Source: Clostridium zeae (GTDB lineage Bacteria; Bacillota; Clostridia; Clostridiales; Clostridiaceae). Taken from it: a DNA stretch of 64,000 nt. This document shows positions 35,431 through 43,956 of the stretch, one piece after another (within the stretch, counting starts at the first letter, position 1; each line of letters opens with the position of its first letter). Where the stretch lies: assembly GCF_017312485.1 (NCBI RefSeq), contig NZ_BMBA01000001.1, positions 1,440,396 to 1,504,395 on the forward strand, read 5' to 3'. Under the pieces are notes generated by a model. The model worked only from the letters and a program-made list of their open reading frames with translations. It made no database searches and was not told the DNA's origin. A program made the position numbers and the translations under genes.

Positions 35431-36729
35431 TCAGTTAAACTCCTTACTACTCATTATTATATTTTTAGCAGTTATTTTAGCAGAGGTTATAAACGCGCGC
35501 CCCCAAGTATTAGTTAAATATAATCCAGAAGGACTATATTTTTTTGTAAGTGGATTCTCCTTAAAATCGGTAGGCGAAAAACTCCATTCATTTATCTGCC
35601 CATTATGCCACTGGAAATATTGGTTGATTTCTGACTCGTCAACTATATCATACGAAATTACTACTCCACATAAATTAGTAACCTGCATTATGACATCCTC
35701 TACCACCAAATCTACATCAATATTTTTTGCATCAGAAATGAATACACGAGCCTGAACTTTATCCTCACTTTCAGAAATCACACAATAATAATCTGACTTA
35801 TCATTGTCACCTCCAATTAAACCTCCACAATATTTATATATATTTCCATTTGGACTACTTTTTTTATCTATTAAACAATTTATATAAAATATATGGTGTT
35901 TAGATACGTCCTCTTTTTTGGGTACAAACATCCCTAGAAAATCGGTATTCAAAACCAATGTATCGCTTAAATAATTATTTTCATCTATACTCACATTAAA
36001 ACATTTCTCTTCTGAATAATATTCATATTTAACATCAGCTTCTTCAGCTTCTATTACATAGGATGATTTATATACAATTGAATACAAATGATTTTCAAGC
36101 TCCTTATACCCACCTTCAATTCTTTTGCCATTAAATAACTGCATTATATATCCAGCCATTACAGGCAAAGATACATCTTTGGATACAACTTCCTGTTCTA
36201 ATATTTTTATTAGGCTTATATCATTAAAAGTTTTATGAATATGATCTACATACTTTACATGCGAATACTTTGCCATATTCATTATTTTTTCCAACTTCGG
36301 AAATTCGCTAGAATTCACCATGTATATCCACTCATCACTAAGCTTTTCTATAAGTGAGAAGAAATTTCTAATAGCTTCTTGTTCTTCCCTAAATCTCGCT
36401 ATTATAAGCTGCTTAAATCCATCCCAGCTATATTCGCAACTTAATTTTTCATCGTTTAAAATATAACCTAAATAAGGAAGTTCCTTTTCACAATGAATTT
36501 TTTCTCCAAGTTTAAGCTCTTGTAGTAATTCATGGAATATACCTGACTCGCAGTCAAAAGAATATTCACAAATAGGGAATTCACCATTGCGTTCAGGAAA
36601 ATATCCAACACCTCTATCTTTATTCTTTATCCGTATGTACATTATTTTTTGTCCTGAATTAGCTAGTAGTGCGCTACATATCAAATTTGTTATGCTATTT
36701 CCTACAATAACTGTATTATACCTTTTCAT
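35431..36729 (-). CDS. Degenerate CrtI-like flavoprotein
   Basis: 432 residues, about 110 shorter than the intact CrtI-like protein of this cluster. The N-terminus VIVGNSITNLICSALLANSG lines up with the FAD-binding helix but the GxGxxG glycines are mostly lost. The middle (IMQLFNGKRIEGGYKELENHL) and the end (LYLTNTWGRAFITSAKITAKNI) resemble the same family. FAD binding is therefore doubtful. It may be a non-catalytic partner of the enzyme at 26635-28257, or a member with a different cofactor mode. AGGGG precedes the ATG. Confidence 0.65.
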   Translation of the reverse strand: MKRYNTVIVGNSITNLICSALLANSGQKIMYIRIKNKDRGVGYFPERNGEFPICEYSFDCESGIFHELLQELKLGEKIHCEKELPYLGYILNDEKLSCEYSWDGFKQLIIARFREEQEAIRNFFSLIEKLSDEWIYMVNSSEFPKLEKIMNMAKYSHVKYVDHIHKTFNDISLIKILEQEVVSKDVSLPVMAGYIMQLFNGKRIEGGYKELENHLYSIVYKSSYVIEAEEADVKYEYYSEEKCFNVSIDENNYLSDTLVLNTDFLGMFVPKKEDVSKHHIFYINCLIDKKSSPNGNIYKYCGGLIGGDNDKSDYYCVISESEDKVQARVFISDAKNIDVDLVVEDVIMQVTNLCGVVISYDIVDESEINQYFQWHNGQINEWSFSPTDFKENPLTKKYSPSGLYLTNTWGRAFITSAKITAKNIIMSSKEFN

Positions 36730-36743
36730 AATTTAACCCCTCA

Positions 36744-37937
36744 TTACGAGTTATATTTTTTGCATGAAATTACTGCCATATTACCACCAAACGCAAATGA
36801 ACTGCTTAGTGCAACATTTAACTTTTTAACTATTCGTGCTTTATTTGGAATAACATCTATGTCCTCAAAAGCCTTCATACTTTTCAGATGATTTATGGTT
36901 GGTGGTATGAACTTATTTTGAATACTTATTATACATGCTATTAGTTCAATTGCACCTGATGCTCCAAGTGTATGTCCAACCATTGGTTTGATTGTGCTAA
37001 CAGGTATTTGCTTCGCATACTTACCGAATACTTTAGAAATAGCATTTAATTCCATTGAATCATTAAGTCTTGTTCCAGTTCCATGAGCATTGATGTAATC
37101 TACATCACATATGTCTATACTGCTGTCTTGTAGACAATCTGTTAAAGCACGTATTGCTCCTCCAGACTTTGGATCTGGCTTCGTTTCGTGATATGCATCA
37201 TTTCCAATCCCATATCCTCCAATCTCACAATATATCTTCGCGTTTCGTCTCAGTGCATGCTGAAGTTCCTCAAATATCATAACTCCTCCACCTTCTCCGA
37301 GAACTATTCCATCACAATCATCTGAAAGTGGACGATTTGTAGAAGTTGTTAAATTCTTAAGTGCTCCAAATCCTCCCTGTGATAAACGGCTGAATGGATC
37401 AACTCCACCAGTCAACATCACTTCTGCTTTTCCACTCCTAATTCGCTCAATTGCAAATCCAATAGCATTAGCTGCTGATGAACACGCAGTATCTGATACT
37501 GATGCAATATTATAGAAATTATATTTTTGCGCTATATACGAAGCTGCATGTATATGAGGCTGGTCCATAATTGTCAGAGGCGATATATCATTTTCATGTA
37601 CAAGCTCATCATAATATTTATCAAGACAATCAACGTTACCTAGACAACTTCCAATTGAGACTCCTATATCAGCACCGCTAACACTTAATGCACTATCGCG
37701 TACAGCCTGATCACAAATATTGTCTAGTATTGCAAATATCCTCCCGCGAGTGTTGTCTTTACATGTAACTTTTTTTATATATGCTGCTTTATTAGTCCTA
37801 TAACTCTGTGCATCAAATATATTTATTTTGTCAACTCCAGATATTCCTTGCATTAGCGAACTAGTAAATTCTTTAATATTTGCCCCGATAGATGTTTCAA
37901 TTCCTATTCCAGTAACAACAATTCTTCGCCTTTCCAT
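36744..37937 (-). CDS. Beta-ketoacyl-ACP synthase (KS-alpha), intact, copy 1
   Basis: 397 residues, FabF-type thiolase fold. The catalytic triad is complete: C152 in DTACSSA, H285 in AHGTGTRLND, and H322 with K317 in IKPMVGHTLG. It condenses malonyl-ACP with the growing chain. The gene directly upstream in the transcript (37985-39001) is a KS-like protein without these residues, so the two form the KS-alpha/KS-beta (chain length factor) pair of a type II PKS. AGGAATG precedes the ATG. Confidence 0.92.
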   Translation of the reverse strand: MERRRIVVTGIGIETSIGANIKEFTSSLMQGISGVDKINIFDAQSYRTNKAAYIKKVTCKDNTRGRIFAILDNICDQAVRDSALSVSGADIGVSIGSCLGNVDCLDKYYDELVHENDISPLTIMDQPHIHAASYIAQKYNFYNIASVSDTACSSAANAIGFAIERIRSGKAEVMLTGGVDPFSRLSQGGFGALKNLTTSTNRPLSDDCDGIVLGEGGGVMIFEELQHALRRNAKIYCEIGGYGIGNDAYHETKPDPKSGGAIRALTDCLQDSSIDICDVDYINAHGTGTRLNDSMELNAISKVFGKYAKQIPVSTIKPMVGHTLGASGAIELIACIISIQNKFIPPTINHLKSMKAFEDIDVIPNKARIVKKLNVALSSSFAFGGNMAVISCKKYNS

Positions 37938-37984
37938 ACAATCATTCCTTTCAAAAACCCTAGAAATTCATTATATTTATAAAT

Positions 37985-39001
37985 TTACTTACATAGGATA
38001 GTTACATTTATGTTATTACCAGGTGTATACGAACAACACATAATTCCCCTGCCATCATAATTAACTGCACTAATCAAATCTATACCAGTTTTCATCGCAA
38101 TTGAGGAACCCTCTCCAAAAACTTCACCTATTTTCTTCTTTGGTTTTACAGTTTTAATATCTAAAAATCTTTCACCAAACAATTTACTCATTGCTTTGTT
38201 TTCAATTTCTTCTGTATACTCACTGCCATTTGAAAAAGATACAATACTACCGATTTCATCTATAGAAATTTCAGCTTCTTTCAACGCACTTCTTGCTGCA
38301 ATTTCAAATCTTTCCGCAACAGTATCAACATCAAGCTGATTTATAATCATAGGAGCATATATACTTGATGATGCCAAAATCTTCGCGTATATTTTCCCAC
38401 TATACTCCTTCAAATCGTCTAGTTTTTGTAAAACAAATGCTGAATAGCCGCCAGCACATTTTACGTCAGTGTCTTTAAATGTAAAATCATCTTGATCAAG
38501 TATCCCTGCTGAAACACATGCTGCAATATTACTTTCAAATAATTCATCGCATTCTGCTATCAGCATATATCGATTCCCTTTTTCCTTCATTAATTCCATT
38601 GCATATTCAACTGGAGCCGTTGCAATCAAAAAGGAAGTGCAATTAAATATTTTATATATCTTACATACTTGGCCTAGAGCAGCATTTGTAACTAAATTAG
38701 GAAATAATGAAGGCGGAACATTTTCTGCACCTTCGTTTATCAGCGAAAGAAAAAACTTCTCTGTAGATTTAAGTGGTCCCCAATATGTGCTAAAAACAGC
38801 ACCACAATTTTGCTTTTCCATATTATCAAGCCCAGAATCTTTAATAGCATTTTTTGCTGCTTGCACAAGCATAAGTGAAAAATCATCCATACGCCGTGCA
38901 ATTAAATATGGAATATCTTCAGTAAGATTTAAAAAGCTGTCCCCATATTCTTTTATGCCGATATCAATGCCAGTTATATATATTTCACTCTTTTTGCACA
39001 T
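37985..39001 (-). CDS. KS-beta/chain-length-factor-like protein, copy 1
   Basis: 338 residues, related to ketosynthases but shorter. Aligned by eye, the nucleophile region FNCTSFLIATAPVEYA has proline where the cysteine should be. The first histidine block is SNGSEYTEE in place of AHGTGTKLND, and the second is IGEVFGEGSS in place of VGHTLGASG. It therefore cannot condense. In type II PKS such partners heterodimerise with KS-alpha and define the chain tunnel. It is encoded 47 bases before the intact KS. AAGGGATG precedes the ATG. Confidence 0.8.
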   Translation of the reverse strand: MCKKSEIYITGIDIGIKEYGDSFLNLTEDIPYLIARRMDDFSLMLVQAAKNAIKDSGLDNMEKQNCGAVFSTYWGPLKSTEKFFLSLINEGAENVPPSLFPNLVTNAALGQVCKIYKIFNCTSFLIATAPVEYAMELMKEKGNRYMLIAECDELFESNIAACVSAGILDQDDFTFKDTDVKCAGGYSAFVLQKLDDLKEYSGKIYAKILASSSIYAPMIINQLDVDTVAERFEIAARSALKEAEISIDEIGSIVSFSNGSEYTEEIENKAMSKLFGERFLDIKTVKPKKKIGEVFGEGSSIAMKTGIDLISAVNYDGRGIMCCSYTPGNNINVTILCK

Positions 39002-39021
39002 ATAGCTTTACATCCCTTCTT

Positions 39022-39966
39022 TTAAATAGCTACCAGTTCTCTCTCTTTAACTTTATTTAAAAAGTAATTAATAAATTCGAAATGATGCTCGCTTCCATTT
39101 TGATTATAAATTAATGCTCCTTTTGAACAAAAAGCATTAAATTCCTCGATACTTATTTGACCTCCAATAAACAGAATATACTTACCTATCTCTTCATTTC
39201 CTGGATATTTAGTTTCTGTCAAATATCTAAGGTTTCTTTTCAAGCCAGAATAAAATGTATCCTGCGATTTAGCTTTATCTAGATGATAGTTTTTTATATT
39301 CTCTTTGAACTCAAATACGGCACCAGCATCTTTCAAACGATATCCCATCTCAACATCTTCTGGGCCCCATCCAACAAATCCCTCATCAAAACCACCAACA
39401 TTCCTAACAAGATCTCTACTCATGGATGCATTTGCTGTTGTAAATGCAAGCCATGATACATATTCCAAGCTATAATCCCAAACCCAGTTTCTAATATTTA
39501 GGTAAGGGTCTTGCTTTACAAATGTATCCAACTCATTGCATTTTAAATAATCCTTACTATTAATCAACTCTATAGCAGCTTCATAATTGGCAAATGGGAT
39601 ATTTTTTATCTGACCTACCACAACAAGGTTTGGATCGTTATAATTCATATGACTTTCATAGTGTTTTGTGAGAAAATCCCTGTCAGCTATAACATCATCA
39701 TCGATAAAAAGTACATACTCACCTTCAGCTAATGAAAGCGCGACATTTCGTGCTTTAGCTTGTCCCATATTTTCTTGTCTAACCACTAATAAATTCATTT
39801 CAGTTTCTAATGAGCCCAGGTACTCTGATGTACCATCATTTGATCCATCATCAACCAATATAATGTCATATTCACTCTTATCCATATCTTGCTGCTCAAG
39901 ATATGATAGTGAAATCTTAAGTCTTTGCAAATTATTATATGTCGGTATAATAACACTTAGCTTCAT
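39022..39966 (-). CDS. Family 2 glycosyltransferase
   Basis: 314 residues. The GT-A nucleotide-sugar domain starts LSVIIPTYNNLQRLKISL, with LVDDGSNDGT near residue 38 and the metal-binding DDD at 89-91 (VLFIDDDVIA). The C-terminal acceptor part has GFVGWGPEDVEMGYRL, where ED is the catalytic base region of GT2/GT7-like enzymes. It adds a sugar from a nucleotide donor, and with the PIG-L deacetylase of this cluster the sugar may be GlcNAc. GAGAGGAG precedes the ATG. There is no membrane helix, so it acts in the cytoplasm. Confidence 0.85.
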   Translation of the reverse strand: MKLSVIIPTYNNLQRLKISLSYLEQQDMDKSEYDIILVDDGSNDGTSEYLGSLETEMNLLVVRQENMGQAKARNVALSLAEGEYVLFIDDDVIADRDFLTKHYESHMNYNDPNLVVVGQIKNIPFANYEAAIELINSKDYLKCNELDTFVKQDPYLNIRNWVWDYSLEYVSWLAFTTANASMSRDLVRNVGGFDEGFVGWGPEDVEMGYRLKDAGAVFEFKENIKNYHLDKAKSQDTFYSGLKRNLRYLTETKYPGNEEIGKYILFIGGQISIEEFNAFCSKGALIYNQNGSEHHFEFINYFLNKVKERELVAI

Positions 39967-40050
39967 ACTACTTCTCCTCTCAATGAATATAGATTATGAG
40001 TTTTAAGAATACCCACTCAAATTGTCATACATTATAATTAGAAACTATCT

Positions 40051-40482
40051 CTATATGTTAAAAGCATATGTAATCATTGCTTTCGCAACAACTCTACCGC
40101 CTACTTTCGCAAACAAATCTACTTGTGAGTAATTACCACTACGTTCAACCAATTTGCCTGTCACTTCAAGAACATCCCCTGGCAAAACTGTTCTAAGAAA
40201 TTTAGCTTCATTTATTTTCACAATCTTACCTTTTAACGATTTTTCAATTTCATCTGATTTGTAAAAAATGAACCCCCCAACCTGTGCCATTGACTCAAGT
40301 ATAAGCACTCCTGGCATTATTGGTTCATCAGGAAAATGTCCTTGAAAAAAAGGTTCATTTATTGTAACATTTTTTATTCCTTTTACCGCCTTACCATACT
40401 CAACCTCAAGTATTCTGTCGCATAATAGAAACGGGTACCGGTGAGGAAGAGCCTTCATAATATCCTTAATTTCTAAAACCAT
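40051..40482 (-). CDS. 3-hydroxyacyl-ACP dehydratase, FabZ type, intact
   Basis: 143 residues from the ATG at 40482 (AAAGGA eight bases upstream; another ATG three codons earlier is too close to that site). Hot-dog fold with the catalytic pair H14 (PHRYPFLLCDRI) and E63 (VLILESMAQVGG), and the GHFPDEPIMPG loop. It removes water from the 3-hydroxyacyl-ACP, leaving a trans double bond. It lies 33 bases after a related gene lacking the histidine; FabZ-type heterodimers of this sort are known from aryl polyene synthesis (ApeI/ApeP). Confidence 0.92.
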   Translation of the reverse strand: MVLEIKDIMKALPHRYPFLLCDRILEVEYGKAVKGIKNVTINEPFFQGHFPDEPIMPGVLILESMAQVGGFIFYKSDEIEKSLKGKIVKINEAKFLRTVLPGDVLEVTGKLVERSGNYSQVDLFAKVGGRVVAKAMITYAFNI

Positions 40483-40515
40483 ATACAACATCCTTTTTCG
40501 TTATATTTAATGAAA

Positions 40516-40905
40516 TCACTTCTCAAGTTTATGTACAACTTCTGCCGACATTACAACCGCATTTTCTGCAGTAGTATCCCATACTACAACATTTGAAGTA
40601 AAGAATCCAAACTGGCTTTTAATATCAATTACATGATATTCAAGATTTTCATTTTTAAAATTCAACAAAAGTATTTCAAAACTTTTCACTGCAGCTAATA
40701 TCAATTTTTTTCCGTTTAAGTCCAACTTTGAACGAAGGTTATACTCAACGGTTTGCCCCATACCTTCTATTAAAAGTATTGGCATAAAATCTCCTTCAGT
40801 CTCATCTATAGTAAAATTCGCAATTCCAACAAAATAATCTTCTCCATTATTTTTCTTGAATCTATCAACATAAATCATAGGAAATTTTTGTAACAATATG
40901 CTCAT
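40516..40905 (-). CDS. FabZ-like hot-dog protein lacking the catalytic histidine
   Basis: 129 residues from the ATG at 40905, chosen for the GAGG site; an in-frame ATG at 40932 is possible. The sequence QKFPMIYVDRF matches HRYPFLLCDRI of its neighbour with glutamine replacing the histidine. LLIEGMGQTVEYN keeps the second motif. The GHFPDEPIMPG loop is deleted (TEGDFMPI). It is most likely the inactive half of a dehydratase heterodimer that shapes the acyl tunnel. Confidence 0.72.
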   Translation of the reverse strand: MSILLQKFPMIYVDRFKKNNGEDYFVGIANFTIDETEGDFMPILLIEGMGQTVEYNLRSKLDLNGKKLILAAVKSFEILLLNFKNENLEYHVIDIKSQFGFFTSNVVVWDTTAENAVVMSAEVVHKLEK

Positions 40906-40959
40906 CTTGAACCTCATCAGCATAAAAGCCATCTTTTCAGCTTTTAAAATTTCAATACA

Positions 40960-41943
40960 TTACAAATTAATAACCAAACTAATGATACAATTGAATGCCT
41001 TAATATTTACCAATGCAGGAGCTGTATGTTCATCTGAATCCATATCAATGATTGCATCAAACAATGTAAAAAATTCTCCGGCACTCAAAAATGCATCATA
41101 ATTATTGCGACTAAATATCATATTATTACTACATCCATTAAATAAAGCTCTGACTGCCTCTGTTTCTGTACTTTCCTCTACTGAGAATAAATATATCCTT
41201 CCTATCTCTTCAGTTTTTATGTCTGCATCATCAATTGCTTTTTTCATTGAATCATATATCTTTTTCTGCGAGATATTTCTATCATCAAAATAATTAATAA
41301 AGTTTGTAGTCCCAATACCATTTATATGTGCTATAATTGATGCACCTCGTGCCACTGCATCAACTCTTCTTTCAAGGCCTATAAAAGCAGCACTTTCATG
41401 AAAAACTCGTTCTTCATCATCTACAAATACTAATTTACTTTTTGCATCATCTACACCACCAGCGAACAAAACTTTTGAATGCATAGATTCTAAATCACTT
41501 ATAGCGTAAAACAACGGATTTGTTCCACATAGCATATAACTAACGCCCTTAAGCTTGTACTCAATAGAAATCTTTCCAAGCCCTGCATTAATTACTGTAT
41601 TTGAAAATAGCATTGGGCTTGTTTCACTCAACCCGCCATCCATTGCTGTATGCATAAAATCATTTACTGTATTTAAGGGTCCAAAAATTGTATTTTCAAT
41701 AATCCCACGTTCATCAGGATCAATATCAAGATAACTTGAGTTATTCATCATATCTCTAAATGCAGCAAGAGCAAATTTAGTAAATCGATCATTGCGTCTA
41801 ATTGCCATATCTCCGCAGTACATATCAATATCAATATTTTCAAACTTTATTAGCTCTTTATTCTTATACCTTCGTGTATAATCATCAAAACCGATACCAA
41901 GTGATGAGACAGTTCCTATCGACGTAATAACAATATCTTTCAA
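40960..41943 (-). CDS. KS-beta/chain-length-factor-like protein, copy 2
   Basis: 327 residues with ketosynthase-type N-terminus (DIVITSIGTVSSLGIG) and LFSNTVINAGLG block. The nucleophile segment GVSYMLCGTNPLFYAI has asparagine at the aligned cysteine position (a nearby cysteine is offset by three), and both histidine motifs are missing. It follows an intact KS by 18 bases, forming the second KS pair of the cluster in the opposite gene order from the first. It starts at a TTG with an AGGGG site some distance upstream, so the exact start is uncertain. Confidence 0.78.
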   Translation of the reverse strand: MKDIVITSIGTVSSLGIGFDDYTRRYKNKELIKFENIDIDMYCGDMAIRRNDRFTKFALAAFRDMMNNSSYLDIDPDERGIIENTIFGPLNTVNDFMHTAMDGGLSETSPMLFSNTVINAGLGKISIEYKLKGVSYMLCGTNPLFYAISDLESMHSKVLFAGGVDDAKSKLVFVDDEERVFHESAAFIGLERRVDAVARGASIIAHINGIGTTNFINYFDDRNISQKKIYDSMKKAIDDADIKTEEIGRIYLFSVEESTETEAVRALFNGCSNNMIFSRNNYDAFLSAGEFFTLFDAIIDMDSDEHTAPALVNIKAFNCIISLVINL

Positions 41944-41961
41944 TTAAACTTTCGCCCCTTT

Positions 41962-43155
41962 CTATTTTTTAACTGCTTTAAAAATTACACAAGAAGAATT
42001 TCCACCAAACGCAAATGAATTTGACATAACAAAATTCATTTTTTTATGAATCATTTTATCTTTAACCACTGAGTATCCCTCTGCAATCTGCTCTTCAAGC
42101 AATGCTGTTGGAGGGATTACACCGTTATACAACGATAATACACTTGCTAATGCCTCCAATGCTCCTGCACATCCAAGGGTGTGACCAACTGATCCCTTTA
42201 TAGATGAAAAGTAAACACTTTTTGCATGTTCACCCCATACCATATCTAATGCAAGAAGTTCCATAACATCGTTAAGCTTAGTTCCTGTTCCATGCATATT
42301 GATATACTCAATATCACAGGCCTTAATCCCTGCATAATCTAGGGCGCGTTCTATACTTCTTATAGCCCCACCAGCCTTAGGATCAGGAGCCGTTGCATGA
42401 TATGAATCATTGCTACAACCATAACCAGCAACTTCACAGTATATTTTTGCGTTACGCGCCTTAGCATGTTCATATGTTTCTAAAACAAGAAAAGCTGCTG
42501 CCTCACCAATAAGTACTCCCTTTCGGTCCTTGTTAAACGGTCTACATAATTCTTTAGCCAGTGCTTTTAGTGCAAAAAAACCATATTGTGACATATAAGA
42601 AGCTGGGTCACAGCCACCTGTAATAATAACATCACATTCTCCACTTTTCATAAGTGCAAGTGCACTTCCAAAGGAATTTGAACTAGCTGCGCAAGCTGCT
42701 CCATTTGTTACTAATGGACCTTCAATACCATATTTATCAGCAATTTTGTGTGCTGTGTAAGCAGGATATATTTGAACGCTATTTTTAGTATCATACTCAA
42801 ACTCATTTTTCACACTTCTTTGATATTTTTCGACTTCTTGATACCCACCAATCGACGTTCCTACAGATATACCTACACGTTCCTTGTTACTTTCATCAAT
42901 AACAATTCCAGCGTCCTTGATTGCTTCATCAAATGCTACCATTGCTAATGCTGTTGTCCGATTGCATCCAGGGTCTATCAACCTGCTGTCTTCATCATGT
43001 ATGAATCCACCAATCTTCATGATGTTACTCTCATCTATCGCATTAGGAAAAACTGTAGCTAAACCACTTTCACCATTACAAAGATTTTTCCAAAAATCAT
43101 CCTTATTTTTACCTATACAATTTAGGACTCCAAGTCCTGTTACAACTATTTTCAT
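41962..43155 (-). CDS. Beta-ketoacyl-ACP synthase (KS-alpha), intact, copy 2
   Basis: 397 residues from the ATG at 43155 with GGAAGG upstream; a TTG six codons earlier lies inside that site. The triad is complete: C155 (GAACAASS), H288 (MHGTGTKLND), H325 with K320 (IKGSVGHTLG). It is clearly related to the other intact KS of the cluster (shared DSYHAT/DAYHET, PDPKAGGAIR/PDPKSGGAIR segments). Two KS-alpha enzymes may use different starter or chain lengths. It is followed by its own KS-beta-like partner. Confidence 0.92.
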   Translation of the reverse strand: MKIVVTGLGVLNCIGKNKDDFWKNLCNGESGLATVFPNAIDESNIMKIGGFIHDEDSRLIDPGCNRTTALAMVAFDEAIKDAGIVIDESNKERVGISVGTSIGGYQEVEKYQRSVKNEFEYDTKNSVQIYPAYTAHKIADKYGIEGPLVTNGAACAASSNSFGSALALMKSGECDVIITGGCDPASYMSQYGFFALKALAKELCRPFNKDRKGVLIGEAAAFLVLETYEHAKARNAKIYCEVAGYGCSNDSYHATAPDPKAGGAIRSIERALDYAGIKACDIEYINMHGTGTKLNDVMELLALDMVWGEHAKSVYFSSIKGSVGHTLGCAGALEALASVLSLYNGVIPPTALLEEQIAEGYSVVKDKMIHKKMNFVMSNSFAFGGNSSCVIFKAVKK

Positions 43156-43197
43156 ATCAGGCCTTCCTTCCAAAACTTAATTATATTAAATTCCCTG

Positions 43198-43956
43198 TTA
43201 GTAAACCAAACCCTGTCGCACTTCGCTAATTATCTGAATGTATTCATCAATTGAGCATTTATAAAATGCCTCTGCATATAACATTTCATCTCTATCTGCA
43301 AAATTTGCACGATATCCGTTTAAACAACTAATCATCTTAATATAATTTTTTGTTGCCATTTGAGATTCATGCATTTTCATCGCATTGCACTTTTCTGAAA
43401 AACTTGCAGTTATATCTACTATCAAATTTGGTATAAGAGGGACCCATACTTCGTAGAAATATATCGTTATTTTTTTATCAATTTTCTCCAACACATTGGT
43501 CAACAGATAATTTGCTGCACGATGATCTGGGTGAATATCAAGAACATATGGAACAAAAATCGCATCATATTCATCCTTCATAAGAATTTTTTTCAAGTCA
43601 TCCGTTTCCTCAAGATGTTTTGATACACACTCATCACAAATATCCATATAAAATAAGTTCTTGAACCTTTCTCCAGTGATGTAGTGAAAAGCTTTTTCTG
43701 CTTCTAATCTTCTTACATTCCCAAGCTGTTCATCATATTGCATATTTGAGTTTCCACGGCATCCATTAGTAAGATATAAAACACTAACTTCAGCGCCAGC
43801 TTGTCCTATCCTATGTATTGTTCCACCACACCCTACGATATCATCATCCATATGCGGTGCTACTATAAGTGCTTTAGAGATACTTGGCAAGCAATACTTT
43901 GGAATTGGAATAACTTTTGTAGTTCTACTTAAGATTTTATTTAGAATTTGTATCAT
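43198..43956 (-). CDS. PIG-L/LmbE-family N-deacetylase
   Basis: 252 residues. The zinc site is visible in APHMDDDIVGCGG (H35, D37, D38; the family usually has PHPDDE) and HPDH near residue 142. Relatives remove the acetyl group from GlcNAc conjugates (GlcNAc-PI, mycothiol, bacillithiol, teicoplanin). It shares one base with the end of the upstream radical SAM gene, so the two are co-translated. Alongside the GT2 gene it suggests that an N-acetylamino sugar is attached and then deacetylated to expose an amine. Confidence 0.85.
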   Translation of the reverse strand: MIQILNKILSRTTKVIPIPKYCLPSISKALIVAPHMDDDIVGCGGTIHRIGQAGAEVSVLYLTNGCRGNSNMQYDEQLGNVRRLEAEKAFHYITGERFKNLFYMDICDECVSKHLEETDDLKKILMKDEYDAIFVPYVLDIHPDHRAANYLLTNVLEKIDKKITIYFYEVWVPLIPNLIVDITASFSEKCNAMKMHESQMATKNYIKMISCLNGYRANFADRDEMLYAEAFYKCSIDEYIQIISEVRQGLVY

